From Amaurobius ferox (Eukaryota > Arthropoda > Arachnida > Araneae > Amaurobiidae), in NCBI GenBank assembly GCA_951213105.1, contig OX578146.1, positions 53,152,775 through 53,216,774 on the forward strand: 64,000 nucleotides of DNA, in the 5' to 3' direction. Under the pieces are notes generated by a model. The model was given only the letters and a program-made list of their open reading frames with translations. It was not told where the DNA came from and searched no databases. The position numbers and the translations under genes are program-made. Positions 26,546 through 37,999 of the stretch are shown piece by piece (positions within the stretch are counted from its first letter, which is position 1; every line of letters begins with the position of its first letter).

Positions 26546-26547
<2 letters not shown>

Positions 26548-26585
<38 letters not shown>
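26548..26585. repeat. (TA)n microsatellite
   Basis: About 38 bp of alternating TA within the intron. Confidence 0.9.
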
Positions 26586-26587
<2 letters not shown>

Positions 26588-26847
26588 TGAACTAAAAGTG
26601 GTAGATATAGTCCACTTTTGCAAATTCATACAGAATCCTGAATATAAAACAATAAACATTTAAAATACTATCTTATATCAACAAACCTTTAAGTTCTTAT
26701 TATCTAAACTAGTGCTTTCCTACAAGTGAGGTATATCCTTACACCACCTTACTGTGTCACTACTCAGTATTATTTATTTACACACATATTTAAAACCTTA
26801 ATAAAGGTTTGGCACCTAACATTTTGTACAAAAGCTAATATACTTAC

Positions 26848-26936
26848 CTTTCCACAGTTAATATATTCGACAGCAGTTTCGCGAAAGAAAAAGTACACAA
26901 ATTCATCATGATGGACTGTGCTTACAAAATTGGGAG
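26848..26936 (-). CDS. Sema: semaphorin exon e, 89 nt
   Basis: The exon encodes PNFVSTVHHDEFVYFFFRET followed by AVEYINCGK. The first two bases complete an Ala codon with the previous exon, and it ends in phase 0. The FVYFFFRExAVEYINCGK segment is one of the most conserved in semaphorins. The acceptor is TTTCTAG and the donor GTAAGT. A hAT-TIR-like sequence lies about 130 bp downstream in the following intron (near 26,714). Confidence 0.96.
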
Positions 26937-27302
26937 CTAGAAATAAATAAAACAATTATGAAAACTTTTGTTTTTGAGTCATTTACTTCATAAGCATATA
27001 TGGCAATTAGAATACAAAATAATTTAAAACATTTTATATACTATACACAATAATAAGAACAGATGCATGTTACACTATGCATGTTGCACTGTTACAAAAA
27101 TTAACAAATACTTGCTTAATAATATACACTACAACCTCATTGAATTAATGAAAAATTGTTGTTAAATAGGGGTTGCACTGTAAATCTGATAACAAAATTT
27201 ATTTTAAATGTACTAATGGCGGCTACACGTCAAATCCTCAAAGCGATCACAATAGTCATTTTATTAAAAACATCCTTCAGACGTACATATAATCTTTAAA
27301 AA

Positions 27303-27346
27303 TGGTAGAGCGCTTTCGGGTATCATCATACCCTTCCTCAGTGGCA
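27303..27346 (-). ncRNA. hammerhead-ribozyme-like motif (left arm), decayed stem I
   Basis: The minus-strand copy has CTGAGGA, stem II GGGTATGATGATACCC, GAAA, the palindromic GCGC of stem III and UC at the cleavage site. In stem I the 3' strand reads TACCA against TGCCA, giving two mismatches, so this copy is probably inactive. Confidence 0.4.
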
Positions 27347-27841
27347 TTAAAATAAGAAAAATACAATCTACTACTGGTAAGCTGAATTTGCATATCCTAA
27401 AATTGACATTACCACAAAACATATTTTATGCATCCATACACCAGATTTAAAAATTACAAAATCAAGAAAATACATTGATTGTCATAAGGAAGTTTAAACA
27501 TAAATATACAAAATTAAACTTTATAAATTAAAGGTAACTTTGTAAAAGTTTGATTTGCATGGAATTGAGAACAAGTCGCCAAGCATAACTTAAAACATGG
27601 ACGGGGTCAAAATTACAAATAGAAGTGCGATATAGATAAATAAAAAGGGATTCGTAGAATAAAATATACCGGGGATTATTACAGCTGATCAAAAGAAAAG
27701 ATTTTTCAAAAAGGGGTGAAAATTATCATTAATCACTAATTGAGCAAGACCAGTCGATTACTTACCATTTTTAATGTCTCTAGCATGTTCTGCCAATCGA
27801 ATACAACATATACCCCTGTATGACTTTTAAAGTTTATGCAG

Positions 27842-28115
27842 GGGCATATGTTGTACCCCGTCTTTCCCCAGATAACGTTTATAAGTTTTATATAGGTAGC
27901 ACTAAACGTACGGCTGATACGGACGATTGGCAGAACATGTTAGAGATGTTAAAAATGGTAGGCAATCGACTGCTCTTGCTCAATTAGTGATTAATGATAA
28001 TTTTCAACCCCTTTTTGAAAAATCTTTTCTTCTGATCAGCTGTAATAATCCCTGGTCTATTTTACTCTACGGATCTCTTTTTATTTATCTTATATCGCAC
28101 TTCTATTTGTAATTT
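27842..28115 (+). pseudogene. GIY-YIG endonuclease fragment of a Penelope-like element, broken
   Basis: The first frame reads KFYIGSTKRTADTDDW, matching the second half of the GIY-YIG signature. After a frameshift at about 27,928 a second frame continues AEHVRDVKNGRQSTALAQ, then VINDNF and PLFEKS. YIGxTxR, an EH pair and a conserved STALAQ-type stretch are standard in the GIY-YIG domain of Penelope-like retroelements, where it nicks target DNA. The upstream GIY half and the whole reverse transcriptase are missing. The left arm (minus strand, about 27,799-27,600) encodes the same region with its own lesions. Confidence 0.6.
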
Positions 28116-28393
28116 TGACCCCGTCCATGTTTTAACTTATGCTTGGCGACTCGTTCTTGATTCCATGCGAATCAAACCTTTACAAAGTTACCTTTATAAA
28201 ATTTTATTTTGTATATTGATGTTTAAACTGGCTTATGACAATGTGTTTTATTGATTTTGTAATTTTTGTAATTTTCAAATCTGGTGTATGGATGCATAAA
28301 TTATGTTTTGTGGTAATGTCAAGTTTAGGATATGCAAATTCAGCTTTCAGGTAGTAGATCGTATTTAAGCATGTTGGCAATTTTTCTTATTTT

Positions 28394-28441
28394 AAAGCCA
28401 CTGAGGAAGGGTATGATGGTACCCGAAAGCGTTCTGGCTTT
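28394..28441 (+). ncRNA. hammerhead-ribozyme-like motif (right arm)
   Basis: Core elements in order: stem I strand AAAGCCA (28,394-28,400), CTGAGGA (28,401-28,407, fits CUGANGA), stem II GGGTA/TACCC (28,409-28,424), GAAA (28,425-28,428), short stem III GCGT, UC at the expected cleavage site (28,433-28,434), and the other stem I strand TGGCTTT (28,435-28,441), a perfect 7-bp match. Deviations: one bulged A between the first core box and stem II, and stem III closes by a G-U pair only. Hammerheads with a tiny stem III are known from Penelope-like elements. Activity is not shown. Confidence 0.5.
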
Positions 28442-28510
28442 TTTAAAGATTGTATGTACGTCTGAAGGATGATCTTAATAAAATGACTTTTGTGATCCAT
28501 TGATTTGTCA

Positions 28511-30347
28511 TTCTGTTATATAAACTGATCGATTATTTTAAATGTCATGCATGAGTTAAAGATAAAAATAGTTAAACCTTCTAAACATTTTATCATTGTG
28601 TAAAATTATTACTATTTCTTATGTCAACAAAATAACTTTAAAAAATCATTCTTCTAAATGGTCAGTATTTTTCTTTGAAAGATAAGTTAAGTACCATCTG
28701 ATGCAACTTAAAAACTTACAAGAACTGAAAGTTTTAAGTTTTTTTCTTTAAATTCCTATACAGATAAATAACACTTTAACTTACTATCACAATATGAAAA
28801 ACAGAATTTCATTAAATTTCAAATATCATGTTATATATAATACATAATTTTTTTTATGAAATGGGTATTTCGTATTGTTAACTTTTGACAGATATCGTAT
28901 CCATCATATGACATTCTTTCATCACTGATAGATGAACAGTCAAAATATAAATAAATAAAGGAAAACAGAAAACATTTCATATTGTTTTAAAGGAAGTTTT
29001 TAACAGTACACAGAAATAGGGAGAAAAATTTCCTATTGTGTTACCTAAGGATTGATTTATAGGAGGTGCCAGCACAGGGTCTACTCGTTATATGTAGTCT
29101 ATAAAAATGTATGAATATATTGAAAATTTGGGGAACATGTATACTAAGCTATGAAAAATACAAAAGCCTGAAAAGCTTACACCACTTAGGTAACAGTGGT
29201 GTATTTTGAAATTCTATTGGAAGGGGGGGGGGCAGGGTTTTTTAATGAAGTTTATATCAATCTCAAGGGGTTTAAGTAACTGGTTATTGATTTTCCCTAC
29301 TTCCCTTTCTTCTGTGGTTCCAGTAACTGGGTGTTTTCAAATTTGGAGCCTGCAGTAGGAAAATTTTACTCCCTATTGCAGTGACACAGTAGCTGGAGCA
29401 CTTGAGGTAAAGATTGGTTCTGGTTCACGGATTCTGGAACAACAAACTAAATGGGGATTGAGTAAATATTTTTTTTTTGTCACATGAGGATTTTGGAAGC
29501 ATTTTGAAATTTAGAGGAGTTTGAACTCCCTAACCTTCTTTAAAGGCTTTCTTGCAAGGTTATGCTACTTTCATACTGCTTTTTCAGTGAACTAAGTGAG
29601 TAGAGCAAAAACATTGGCAGATGGGTTTTCAGAAAGTTACATTTAATCAGAATGCAAAACTGTAATTGAGGTGAATTGCAGTATAAGTCTACACAGGCTC
29701 GGACCGTGACCAATTCACAAACCGAGTCAAATTTTTAATAAACAGTTTTGGATCATATCAAGTTTTATTTTATTTTCAATATACTCATGCTAGGCTGAAC
29801 ATATTTAATGTCTGAAAAATTTATAAATGAAATTTGAGATAGAAAATGAAATGTTATTGATTTTAGCTATGTGAATGTAAATATGGGAGAAAAATGCTTG
29901 AGCCCAAAAAATAGCACAAATTCGTTTCTTCACATTTCAATAAACATATTTTAGAGCATAAATTGGCACAAGGCCCAAGTTTTACATTTAAAAATGTCTC
30001 AGGCTCTGACAGTCAGTCTAATACACAAAAGTCTGAAATTGTGGTTTGCGAAGATCTCTATATTGCAGTAAGTTTTAGGTGCGAGTCGAAGTATTACGTC
30101 AAAAGTCTAGTATGGATTGATAACGTGACTGATGACATGCTAGAATCAAAATGAAAGATAAGTTATCTGTTGTAAAAGTGCTATTGACATGGGTGATACT
30201 TTTCAATCATCTGATGATTTATAATTTAATTATGAAAATACATAATACATTTTTTGCAATTGTAATGTTGCTGATATAACTTAAATATACATATCAATGG
30301 CTACACTTTAAAATAGAATAAAAAATTTTTATTACATAGATAATTAC
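28511..30347. other. intron, nothing recognised
   Basis: AT-rich semaphorin intron apart from a short G run near 29,223. An open frame at 29,963-30,154 has no recognisable similarity and no supporting context. Confidence 0.5.
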
Positions 30348-30452
30348 CATTTAGATGCTTCCAGTTAAACTGTTCAGTTCTTAAAGGCTCTCGATAAATC
30401 AAAGGATCCGCTCCAGTAAATTGTGCCACCGTTGCAACATATAAATCACCTT
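30348..30452 (-). CDS. Sema: semaphorin exon d, 105 nt
   Basis: The exon encodes GDLYVATVAQF, then TGADPLIYREPL and RTEQFNWKHLN, with split codons at both ends (phase 2 in, phase 1 out). LYxATVAxFxGxDPLIYRxxLRTE is a highly conserved sema-domain signature. The acceptor is ATTTTAG and the donor GTAATT. The preceding intron spans 30,453-43,204 (12.8 kb) and holds a Tc1 element, a tandem array and two palindromic TTAA elements. Confidence 0.95.
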
Positions 30453-30744
30453 CTAAAATTACATTCAAATAATACTATGAGTTATGAGTAAAGATATAAA
30501 CTATTACATAGGCAATATATAATGTTATCTCAATAAATGCCATTCACAACATGCAGCATTATGAAAAAGAATGCTGATAAAAAAATAAAGCTAAAAATAT
30601 AAAAATAATCTTTGAGGTATTCTTCTTTAGAATGTCATAATAGAGTAAGATCGAGTAATGAAACTTTAGGAGAATTTTTTTTAAATAACAAATAAATCCA
30701 CATAAAAGCCTATTGAATAATTTTAATTTGTCACTAGTTATTAA

Positions 30745-31082
30745 CACGTTGACTGCCAACTATGAGATAACTCGTAGTTGGCAGTCTGCTGCTGGAAGCC
30801 AACTATGAGTAACTATTTTTAATGTCAACTACGACCATTCTCGTAGCAAATACATACTGACTATATGTATTGGACATTTGTGGCAAGACCATTAAAAGAC
30901 TTGATGACGAGATAACTTGGGGATTTTTTTTTTTTTTTCAAAAACAAGACTGCAAAAAATATCAAACATGCTGCAAAAAGTATCAAAATTTCATAATTCT
31001 ACATTTTCCTATTGAATAAAGTAGTTTACAGACTGCAACATCCGGGGTTGGATTTGACATATTCTTCATGGCAGGCAACGTG
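30745..31082. mobile_element. piggyBac-like MITE, 338 bp
   Basis: The left end is TTAA|CACGTTGACTGCC; the right end is GGCAGGCAACGTG|TAAA. The inverted termini and TTAA-type flanks (one base changed on the right) fit piggyBac. Just inside the left end, two nearby inverted AACTATGAG/CTCGTAGTT motifs form further hairpins. There is no gene. Confidence 0.65.
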
Positions 31083-31972
31083 TAAATGCATATTACAGTT
31101 AAATTTTTTTTTTAAATAACCATTTTTTTATTATTATTTAGACAGAGATAGGATTTTTCAATTAAAAGGTATATCTCACGTTTTTTATTTTATTGTTTTT
31201 CTTTGCATATTCATGTTTAACTAGATAGGTTCTTTTCCTTTCAAATTAAGTTACAGTATAAGTCTTGTTGTTTTTCTTTAAATTTTTTCTATGAGCATAA
31301 TGTTAAAATTTGAAAATCCAGAAATAGGTTTTAAAAATTCAAAATACTGAAAAACTGGTTTTAATTTTTAGTATTCAATTGTATCATCAAGCTGAGCTGA
31401 TTGAAAACCAGTTCAAGGCCATTTTTTTTTTTTTTAAATACTTTTAACCTATGATTGGAATATAGAAAAATAAAAGGAGCATCTAAATTAATTGGGCACT
31501 GATAGATTTTGACAATTTTCTTCAAAAGAACAATGCAATTATTATATTTTTATTAAAAGCTGCTAAAATAAGCAATACTTTAATAAATCTTAAACTTTTT
31601 TCAAATAAATGAAATACAATTAAAATTTATTAAAATATTAAAATCAAAAATTGAATTTCACAAACATAACTGAATTTTAAATTCAACACACAATAGTTGA
31701 TGACATACATACACTGCTGGACAATTGCTAAGGACGGATGACACTATCATCCATAGCAACCATAAAATGAAAGGAAGCAAAATGTGGAAAATTAGAATAA
31801 GTGCAGGATACAGTAAGAAGAGGTGTGCATATGCAAATTTTTTATTTCTATGCCAGTTCGTCATATGATAGCGCTGATAAGAGATTTAAAGGATTTGACG
31901 CTTGTGGACAGTTGTTGTTCCAAGTGAAAGTTTTAGGGGAAAGATTTAATTGACGAACTTGAAATTTTCAGT

Positions 31973-33764
31973 ATGTCTTCCTGATATCACTTAGATGATT
32001 TTAAGTATGGCCATATTATCAGAAAGATCGAAGAAGGCAAAAAATAACAGATGTTGCCAGGCATTTCGACATCACCCACAATGTTGTTTCACGCCTGTGG
32101 CAAGCATTTAAGGGTGAGCGTCAGTAAGTTTTCTGCTCTATCCGCACTTTATTAACTTTCGCGGCACACATATTTCGCCGAAATTCTGCTCAAACAGTTG
32201 CGAAATATTTTCTGAAAGATAAAATGCAATGCTTAGATTATATTAAAACTAAATTTAATGCCCCAAAAGACATAGAATATATTTTTTATTTTAATCCAAA
32301 ATATTTTTGGTGCTGCCATCTGTTGTCGTAATGTAAATTCATACCGATTATTTTTTTTTTTAATGAACATTTTTAAATATCTATTCCTTCTAATACAGTG
32401 TTAAATACAACAACAGATCATATATAATAATGCCACAATCACGGAAAGGTAATGTATCATTCTATAAATTTGATAAGGGATCTGAATGTACATCACCGAG
32501 GACTGCAGTTTTGTCTTCAAGTTCAATTACGTTTCCGTGATTGTGGCATTATTATATATGATCTGTTGTTGTATTTAATAGCATATTAAAAGGAACAGAC
32601 ATTTAAAAATGTTCATTAAAAAATAAAAATAGTCGGTATGAATTAAATTACGACAACAGATGGCAGTACCAAAAATATTTTAAATTAAAATAAAACATAT
32701 ATTCTATGTTTTATTGGGTATTAAATTTAGTTTTAATATAATCTAAGCATAGAATTTTATCTATAAGAAAATATTTCGCAACTGTGTGAGCAGAATTTCG
32801 GCGAAATATGTGTGCCGCGAAAGTTAACAAAGCGCGGATAGGGCAGAAAATTTACTGACGCTCACCCTTAAAACAACTGGAATGTGTAGCAAGTGTCACA
32901 GGGGAGGTCGTGTTAGAAGTACAACACTTGCAGGAGACAGGTACATTGCCCTATTGGTAAAAAGGGACCAGCGCACCACGGCTTATCAGGTGGCAAGTCC
33001 GTTTTTTGCTACCACAGGACAGCAGATTTCCCAAAAAACTGTAGCCAGACGTTTGGGAGAAGGAGGACTCTACGCCTGCAGACCTACTGTGTGTGTCCCA
33101 TCGTCCAGACTGCACTGTACCGCCCATTTGCAATGGTGTCATGAGCATTGCAATTGGACCGAACAGAACTAGGCTTGCGTACTATTCTCAGATGAGAGTA
33201 GGTTCAGTCTCTAATCAGATTGTAGATGTCAACTGATCTGGCGTGAGAGTGGCACTGCTTATTGTCCAGAAAATATTGAGGAAAGGGACCAATATCCGAC
33301 ATGCAGTATCATGGTAAGGACCGGCATCATGATCAATGGCCGTACGCCACTACATGTGGTTGAAACTGGGACTATGACCGGCCAACGATACATTGATGAA
33401 GTTCTACTGCCTCATGTTCACTTTTTCCTGTGGTGCTGTCGGTGATAAATTTGTTTTCATGGATGACAACGCATCATGTCATGGAATACTCACTGTTCAG
33501 GATTGCCTAGTCAGCGAGGGTATTCAATGCTTCATATGGCTAGTACATTCTCCAGATTTAAACCCCATTGAAAATGTTTGAGATGCTTTGGGAAGGCGAC
33601 TTGCTGGTCGAAAATATCCTCCAACAAACAAGAACATCCTCATCTGTGCACTGATAGAGGAGTGGGATAATTTGCTTCAACAGCTGTTGGATAATGTTGT
33701 GCAAAGCATGGTACGAAGTGTGGAATGTTGCATCACACTCCACGGTGGACATATCCCGTACTGA
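31973..33764 (+). pseudogene. Tc1 transposase (DD34E), interrupted pseudogene
   Basis: The N-terminal helix-turn-helix part (YGHIIRKIEEGKK, then after a frameshift VARHFDITHNVVSRLWQAF) is split by the nested element. It resumes after 32,871 with TTGMCSKCHRGGR, DRYIALLVKRDQRTTA and the QKTVARRL segment. The catalytic core is scattered over several frames: FSDES near 33,190, MDDNASCH near 33,465 and SPDLNPIEN near 33,560. The second Asp and the Glu are 34 residues apart, as expected for DD34E. Stops and frameshifts occur at the start, after TEQN (33,172), between the first and second Asp, and after PIEN. It is not functional. Confidence 0.9.
32112..32867. mobile_element. 756-bp palindromic TTAA element, copy 1 (nested in Tc1)
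   Basis: TTAA (32,108-32,111 and 32,868-32,871) flanks an element starting GGGTGAGCGTCAGTAA and ending in its complement. The arms run inward for over 300 bp with few mismatches (GGCACACATATTTCGCCG, AGATCATATATAAT), leaving a central loop of about 85 bp. There is no open frame. TTAA targeting suggests piggyBac-like or other TTAA transposases; the very long arms are unusual for that group. Confidence 0.85.
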
Positions 33765-34012
33765 CACCTTTCTCAAAGGTGCCTGTTGTCGTTCATGTGT
33801 ATATTTCTATTTCTCCACACACAGCATCAAATGAACACTTTTTACCTTTCAGATGTTTCAAAACCTTCTGTATTTTCGAGAACAATAAATGATCTTTATT
33901 CTAATGTCCGAACAGTGTGGCAACAATATTTTATCCTGCTGGGCCTCCACCCCCGTTTAATGTTGTGCTACATTGCAATTTGTGATCCGTCCTTAGCAAT
34001 TGTCCAGCAGTG

Positions 34013-35880
34013 TAAATACAAATAGTAGCATTTTTTCATTGGTTTTTCTGATCTCACACAAATAAAACAAAGAAATACTGATGTAGTATCTCATAGAATA
34101 ATAAGGAAATGACTGCTTTTGTGTTTTAATTATAGTTCAATGATTTTAAAACACAAAGGCAAGAATTATTGAAAACTACAAAGAAATAAAATATTTTACT
34201 AAATATACTATTTTGGCTCCTACTCAAAGCAGAAAAATATAAAAATTATTTTAATCTTATGTGGCAATGAATGCAATTCAATCAAATTTTCTATTTAGTA
34301 ATTTTCAACTTATCAAAATTCTAAAAGATTGATAACTTATAAAATTCTTGCCGATAAGTTATTGAATATAATTTAATAAACAACAACAGAGAAAATATAT
34401 GAAAAAAAAAATTCTATTCTTTTGTATAAATTTCTTTGGAATACAACCGTATCAGGCTGGTAAAAAATAATTTGTGGATAGGTGGTTGAGTATCTCTGCT
34501 AAAGTTCAATAAATCATGTTAATACATTTTCTTAATACATAAAAATTTTACAGTTCTTTCATATTTTGTACAGCCAACAGCCTAGATTGCGTGCTGGTGA
34601 TCATATTTTTGAAATGTACAAAAAACATTAATTTAAAAAATTGCTGTTGGGAAACTATAATTTTTGTTAATGTCAAAATGAACATTTTTAAAAATTTTGG
34701 AACAAGCATTCTTTTTATGATATGAGGATTTATATAATAACCACGATTTAATATAATTAATACTAGCTGACGTGCCTGCAGCTAGCAATCACTAAATTTA
34801 ATCATGGTTGCTTCTTTGCCAATTACATTTTTTTAAGCAAATAAAAAAATATATACAACTCGCTGTCCGCTTCCTAAAGAATTGCCCATGTAGCGGTTCA
34901 GAAGGAAGCAAAATAAAGGCAAAATTAGAGATAATAAATCATGAGTGGTTAGCATGCAAAGAGAGTCAGTTAAAAAGGTAAAGAAAAGGGAGCTGAGTAT
35001 GCCAGTGAAAATTACCTGTTAATCAAATCAAATAGGTGTTGAGATAGATGAAAACACAGTTTGGAGAAGAAGGGTTTGATAGTTTAAATTTCAGAAGTGT
35101 AAGTGTTTTAAATGTCAAACTCTATTGTTAGGAAAGATGGGGTAAAGAAAAATATTATATTCAACTCTTTTGAATTAATATATTCTATGATCATCGAGTT
35201 TCTAAGAGGTAGCAACACTTTCAACATCATTTTAAAAATCGGAGAGGGGTAATAATAAATTGGAATTACGATAATTCTCATCTGATTCAAGCAATTTTTG
35301 AAGGGTAATACTTTTAATTTTGAAATAATTGTAGGCTTAAAAAATCTATATCTTCTCAAGAACTCATGATAGGGGAAGTACCTAGAGTGAGGATAAAATC
35401 TCACCTTTAAACTTCTAGTAAAGAGAAAAAAAGATTAGAGAAAAGGGAATTTCATAAGATATAATTTACGTTGAAGTAAAGCTCAGAGGGAGGTCGATGA
35501 CTTATGTTATGCTAGTCTTAGAGCTTTCGGAAAGGAAAATAACTAGAGCCCAAGCAGACACCTTTCTATCATAAAAGTGATAAAAAACATATGTTGGGTA
35601 GAGAGGGATCCAAGGCCTTGAGTTTGAGAAAAAAAGTGTTGGATTAGACGGATTAGGGTGGGTGAAGGGAAGGGGAAAAAAAAAATTGCTAAATGCCAAG
35701 GGGTATGGATATAGCTAAAATTCAGCTGGCGATGGAAAAGTGGGCAATTATAAAACTAGGCTAGACGCTTCTACTTTGGAGGACGAAGAATGGTATCCTT
35801 TATGATATGTTTATATAATGCAAGGGAGTGCTTTTGCACCCTGATGTTCCAAGGGTTGTACCCAGATATATTGTTGAACA
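34013..35880. other. intron, nothing recognised
   Basis: AT-rich intron. ACTAGCTGACGTGCCTGC at about 34,764 resembles the start of a common arthropod repeat. Open frames at 35,108-35,404 and 35,502-35,699 have no recognisable domain. Confidence 0.4.
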
Positions 35881-36205
35881 TGGAATTATTTACTCTACTG
35901 AGACCTCTGAAGAAATTTAGAGATAGTTTTTGAACATAATTCAGAATAAGCTGAATGCTGATATCTTTGTGCTAGATGTAATTTGGAAAATTAATGAATG
36001 AACGAAGTGCATTATTTTGCAGAACTTGAAGCTTTCTGAGGTGCATCTTGGCTGTGGTTCCCCTGATTTGATACATCATAATTGGATGAATACAGAACTT
36101 GTACAGTAATAATTTTTTCTTGTTTACAGATCGTTGTTTCCAGCCAAAATCTAAATCTTTAAAATTCACAAAATTATGAAATTTCTTAATTAACCCTTTC
36201 ATGTC
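35880..36205 (-). pseudogene. non-LTR retrotransposon reverse transcriptase, C-terminal relic
   Basis: The minus-strand frame shows GLIKKFHNFVN, then NKKKLLLYKFCIHPIMMYQI, then AKMHLRKLQVLQNNALRSF, ending at a stop after NFPNYI. The pattern KLLLYKxxIxPIxxYxxxxWGxxAxxHLxKLQxxQNxALRxIxNxP is the thumb/end region of jockey-type reverse transcriptases. Past the stop, about 35,970-35,880 in another frame retains a weak continuation (SRVNNSMFNNIY). The fingers/palm and endonuclease are absent. Confidence 0.7.
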
Positions 36206-36264
36206 TAAACATACACAATCTTAAAAATCCCCTATGGTTTTAGTGTCAGCAGACAATAACAATA

Positions 36265-36772
36265 CAGGGTGTCCATAAAGTCCAACTACCGTTACAAAAT
36301 ATTATTATGCACGAACTATGATGGAAAGCTGCAGTGTTTCACACAATGTTTTACAAGGCCTACAGTTTGTGTTTTTCAGTCACACCACATCAACTTGCAC
36401 CTTTTTCTGACCCTCAGGGTCACAAAATGTCACTAAGCGCCATAATGTCACTCTCACTTTAAGTGTCATAATGTCAAGAATTGGAGTTCTGTACATGTAA
36501 TCCTTGATGTACATCCACAGAATAAAGTCTAATGATGTGATATCTGAAGAGTGTGAGAGACTTGCACTCCATATACCACAACACACATTGCACCTTCTTC
36601 TGTGGCCTATTCATTACTTGTTATTTAAATTCTGCATAAAAATCACATTAGTAACAATAAACTGTAGGTCTTGGGGAGCATTTTGCAAAAAAAAAAAAAC
36701 CCCGCAGATTTCTATCATCTATGATTCATGCGCAATAACATTTTTTAAAGGTAACACTTTATGGACACCCTG
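36265..36772. mobile_element. mariner-type MITE, 508 bp
   Basis: The left end is TA|CAGGGTGTCCATAAAGT; the right end is ACTTTATGGACACCCTG|TA, a perfect inverted repeat of 17 bp. There is a second-order similarity inside (GTTAC/GTAAC). There is no transposase. Confidence 0.8.
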
Positions 36773-37999
36773 TATATCATCTCTGGTCTTTGGCTACATT
36801 ACATGTAAAAATCTATATTAAAAAATCCGATTCATTTTAAAAATCTTTTAATGGTTTGTGCCCACTTCTAAATATCTTGCTGCTATTTAAAAATAGGTGA
36901 TATTTCAGGGAAAGAAAGAGCATATTTTTTAAGCATATTGAAAAGTGTTATTTTGATTTTCTAGTAAATAATTAAATATCTATTATGCTTTTTAAATTTC
37001 AAATGCACTTGTTTTATTCCCAGATGAATAAAAACTGCAAGGTAGGTAACTAGCCAAAGTAAAGGTTTGATGCATATTAAAGTAACTGTTTAGAAATATG
37101 CACTATTTTACATCTTATATACTTAAGGTAAAGGAATTTTTATTTATTTATTTTTTGTTGTTGTTAAATTTAAGAATTTATAAAGCAAAATTAATTTTCA
37201 ATTGGAAAGGGATACCAAATTTGGTGATTTAGGATTTCATTTGGCAGAATAAATTTGCATGTAGCTATTGAGTTAGCAGAATTCTAGAATGATCTTTACA
37301 ATAGGATATTGTTATATCTAGATTATCTGGCATATTTTATCCCATATGAAAATTCATAACATCAATATGACAAAAGATATCAAAATATTTCTGTGTTAAA
37401 TTATAAATAACCATTGAAATTAATGAGCAATTAAAAATGTCGAGAACATACAGACATAATGACATGCATTTTGGATATAAAAGACTACCTTTTCTGTCTT
37501 TTAATGGTCCTAAAGCATGTAGCATGGCAAAAGAAATATATATGCAATAAACATGCAAATTAAAGCAATACATTTATTAGTAAGCATAAAACAATTTCAA
37601 ACAATGGCTATTACAGAAATTATAAAGAAATTTAAACATAGTATATTTCCATATATAATTTATATATTATTTTGTATATAAATTATTTTTGAAGCACATT
37701 CTAATCAAGATTACAATCAAAATTTGACAAAATTATTATTTTTTAATGAAACATTCCATGACTATAGGTAATTAAAACTACTAATATCTGAAATCATTCT
37801 AGTTGTAAAAAACTTTCAAAATCAACAATTTCAGTAAAATCTGATTTCATGCTAAATCATAGCAAAGTGTAAAACAGTTTAAAATCTTAAAACCTGTAAG
37901 ATGTTAGAATAAAAATGATGATGAAGATCACTAGGATTGAGCAGTAATTGAGTAAAATGAACAAATTTAGATGTAACATAAGATGCAAAATAAACAAAG

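Larger units (their letters stand above)
25925..26720. repeat. three direct repeats of about 35 bp, each next to a hAT-like end
   Basis: The pattern ACAAACTTTAAAG...ATCTAAAC occurs ending near 25,955, 26,230 and 26,713. Each copy is followed directly by CAGC, CAGTG or TAGTG, the first bases of hAT termini. Confidence 0.6.
27230..28510. mobile_element. Penelope-like retroelement 3' ends arranged as an inverted repeat
   Basis: Two arms of about 570-585 bp (27,230-27,799 and 27,924-28,510) are inverted copies around a 124-bp spacer. Each arm reads, outward from the spacer: the end of a GIY-YIG-type coding region, a non-coding tail, a hairpin with GGGTA..TACCC and GAAAGCG, then TGTACGTCTGAAGGA and TTTTATTAA. 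Penelope-like elements combine a reverse transcriptase with a GIY-YIG nuclease and often carry terminal repeats in direct or inverted order. The arms differ by many substitutions, so the structure is old. No reverse transcriptase remains. Confidence 0.65.
31712..34012 (+). mobile_element. Tc1-family DNA transposon, dead, with a nested element
   Basis: Near-perfect terminal inverted repeats CACTGCTGGACAATTGCTAA continue into GGACGGAT at both ends, each next to TA (31,710-31,711 and 34,013-34,014). Total length is 2,301 bp, or about 1.54 kb without the 756-bp nested insertion, close to the usual 1.3-1.7 kb for Tc1. It sits in a semaphorin intron, opposite to the gene's direction. Confidence 0.9.

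Noticed and set aside
29963..30154. 63-residue plus-strand frame in the intron
   Set aside because: No recognisable family, no splice or promoter context, and a length expected by chance.
35108..35699. two minus-strand frames downstream of the reverse transcriptase relic
   Set aside because: No retrotransposon motif could be recognised; possibly part of the same relic but unsupported.
36380..36821. open frames on both strands
   Set aside because: They lie across a mariner-type MITE and have no coding similarity.
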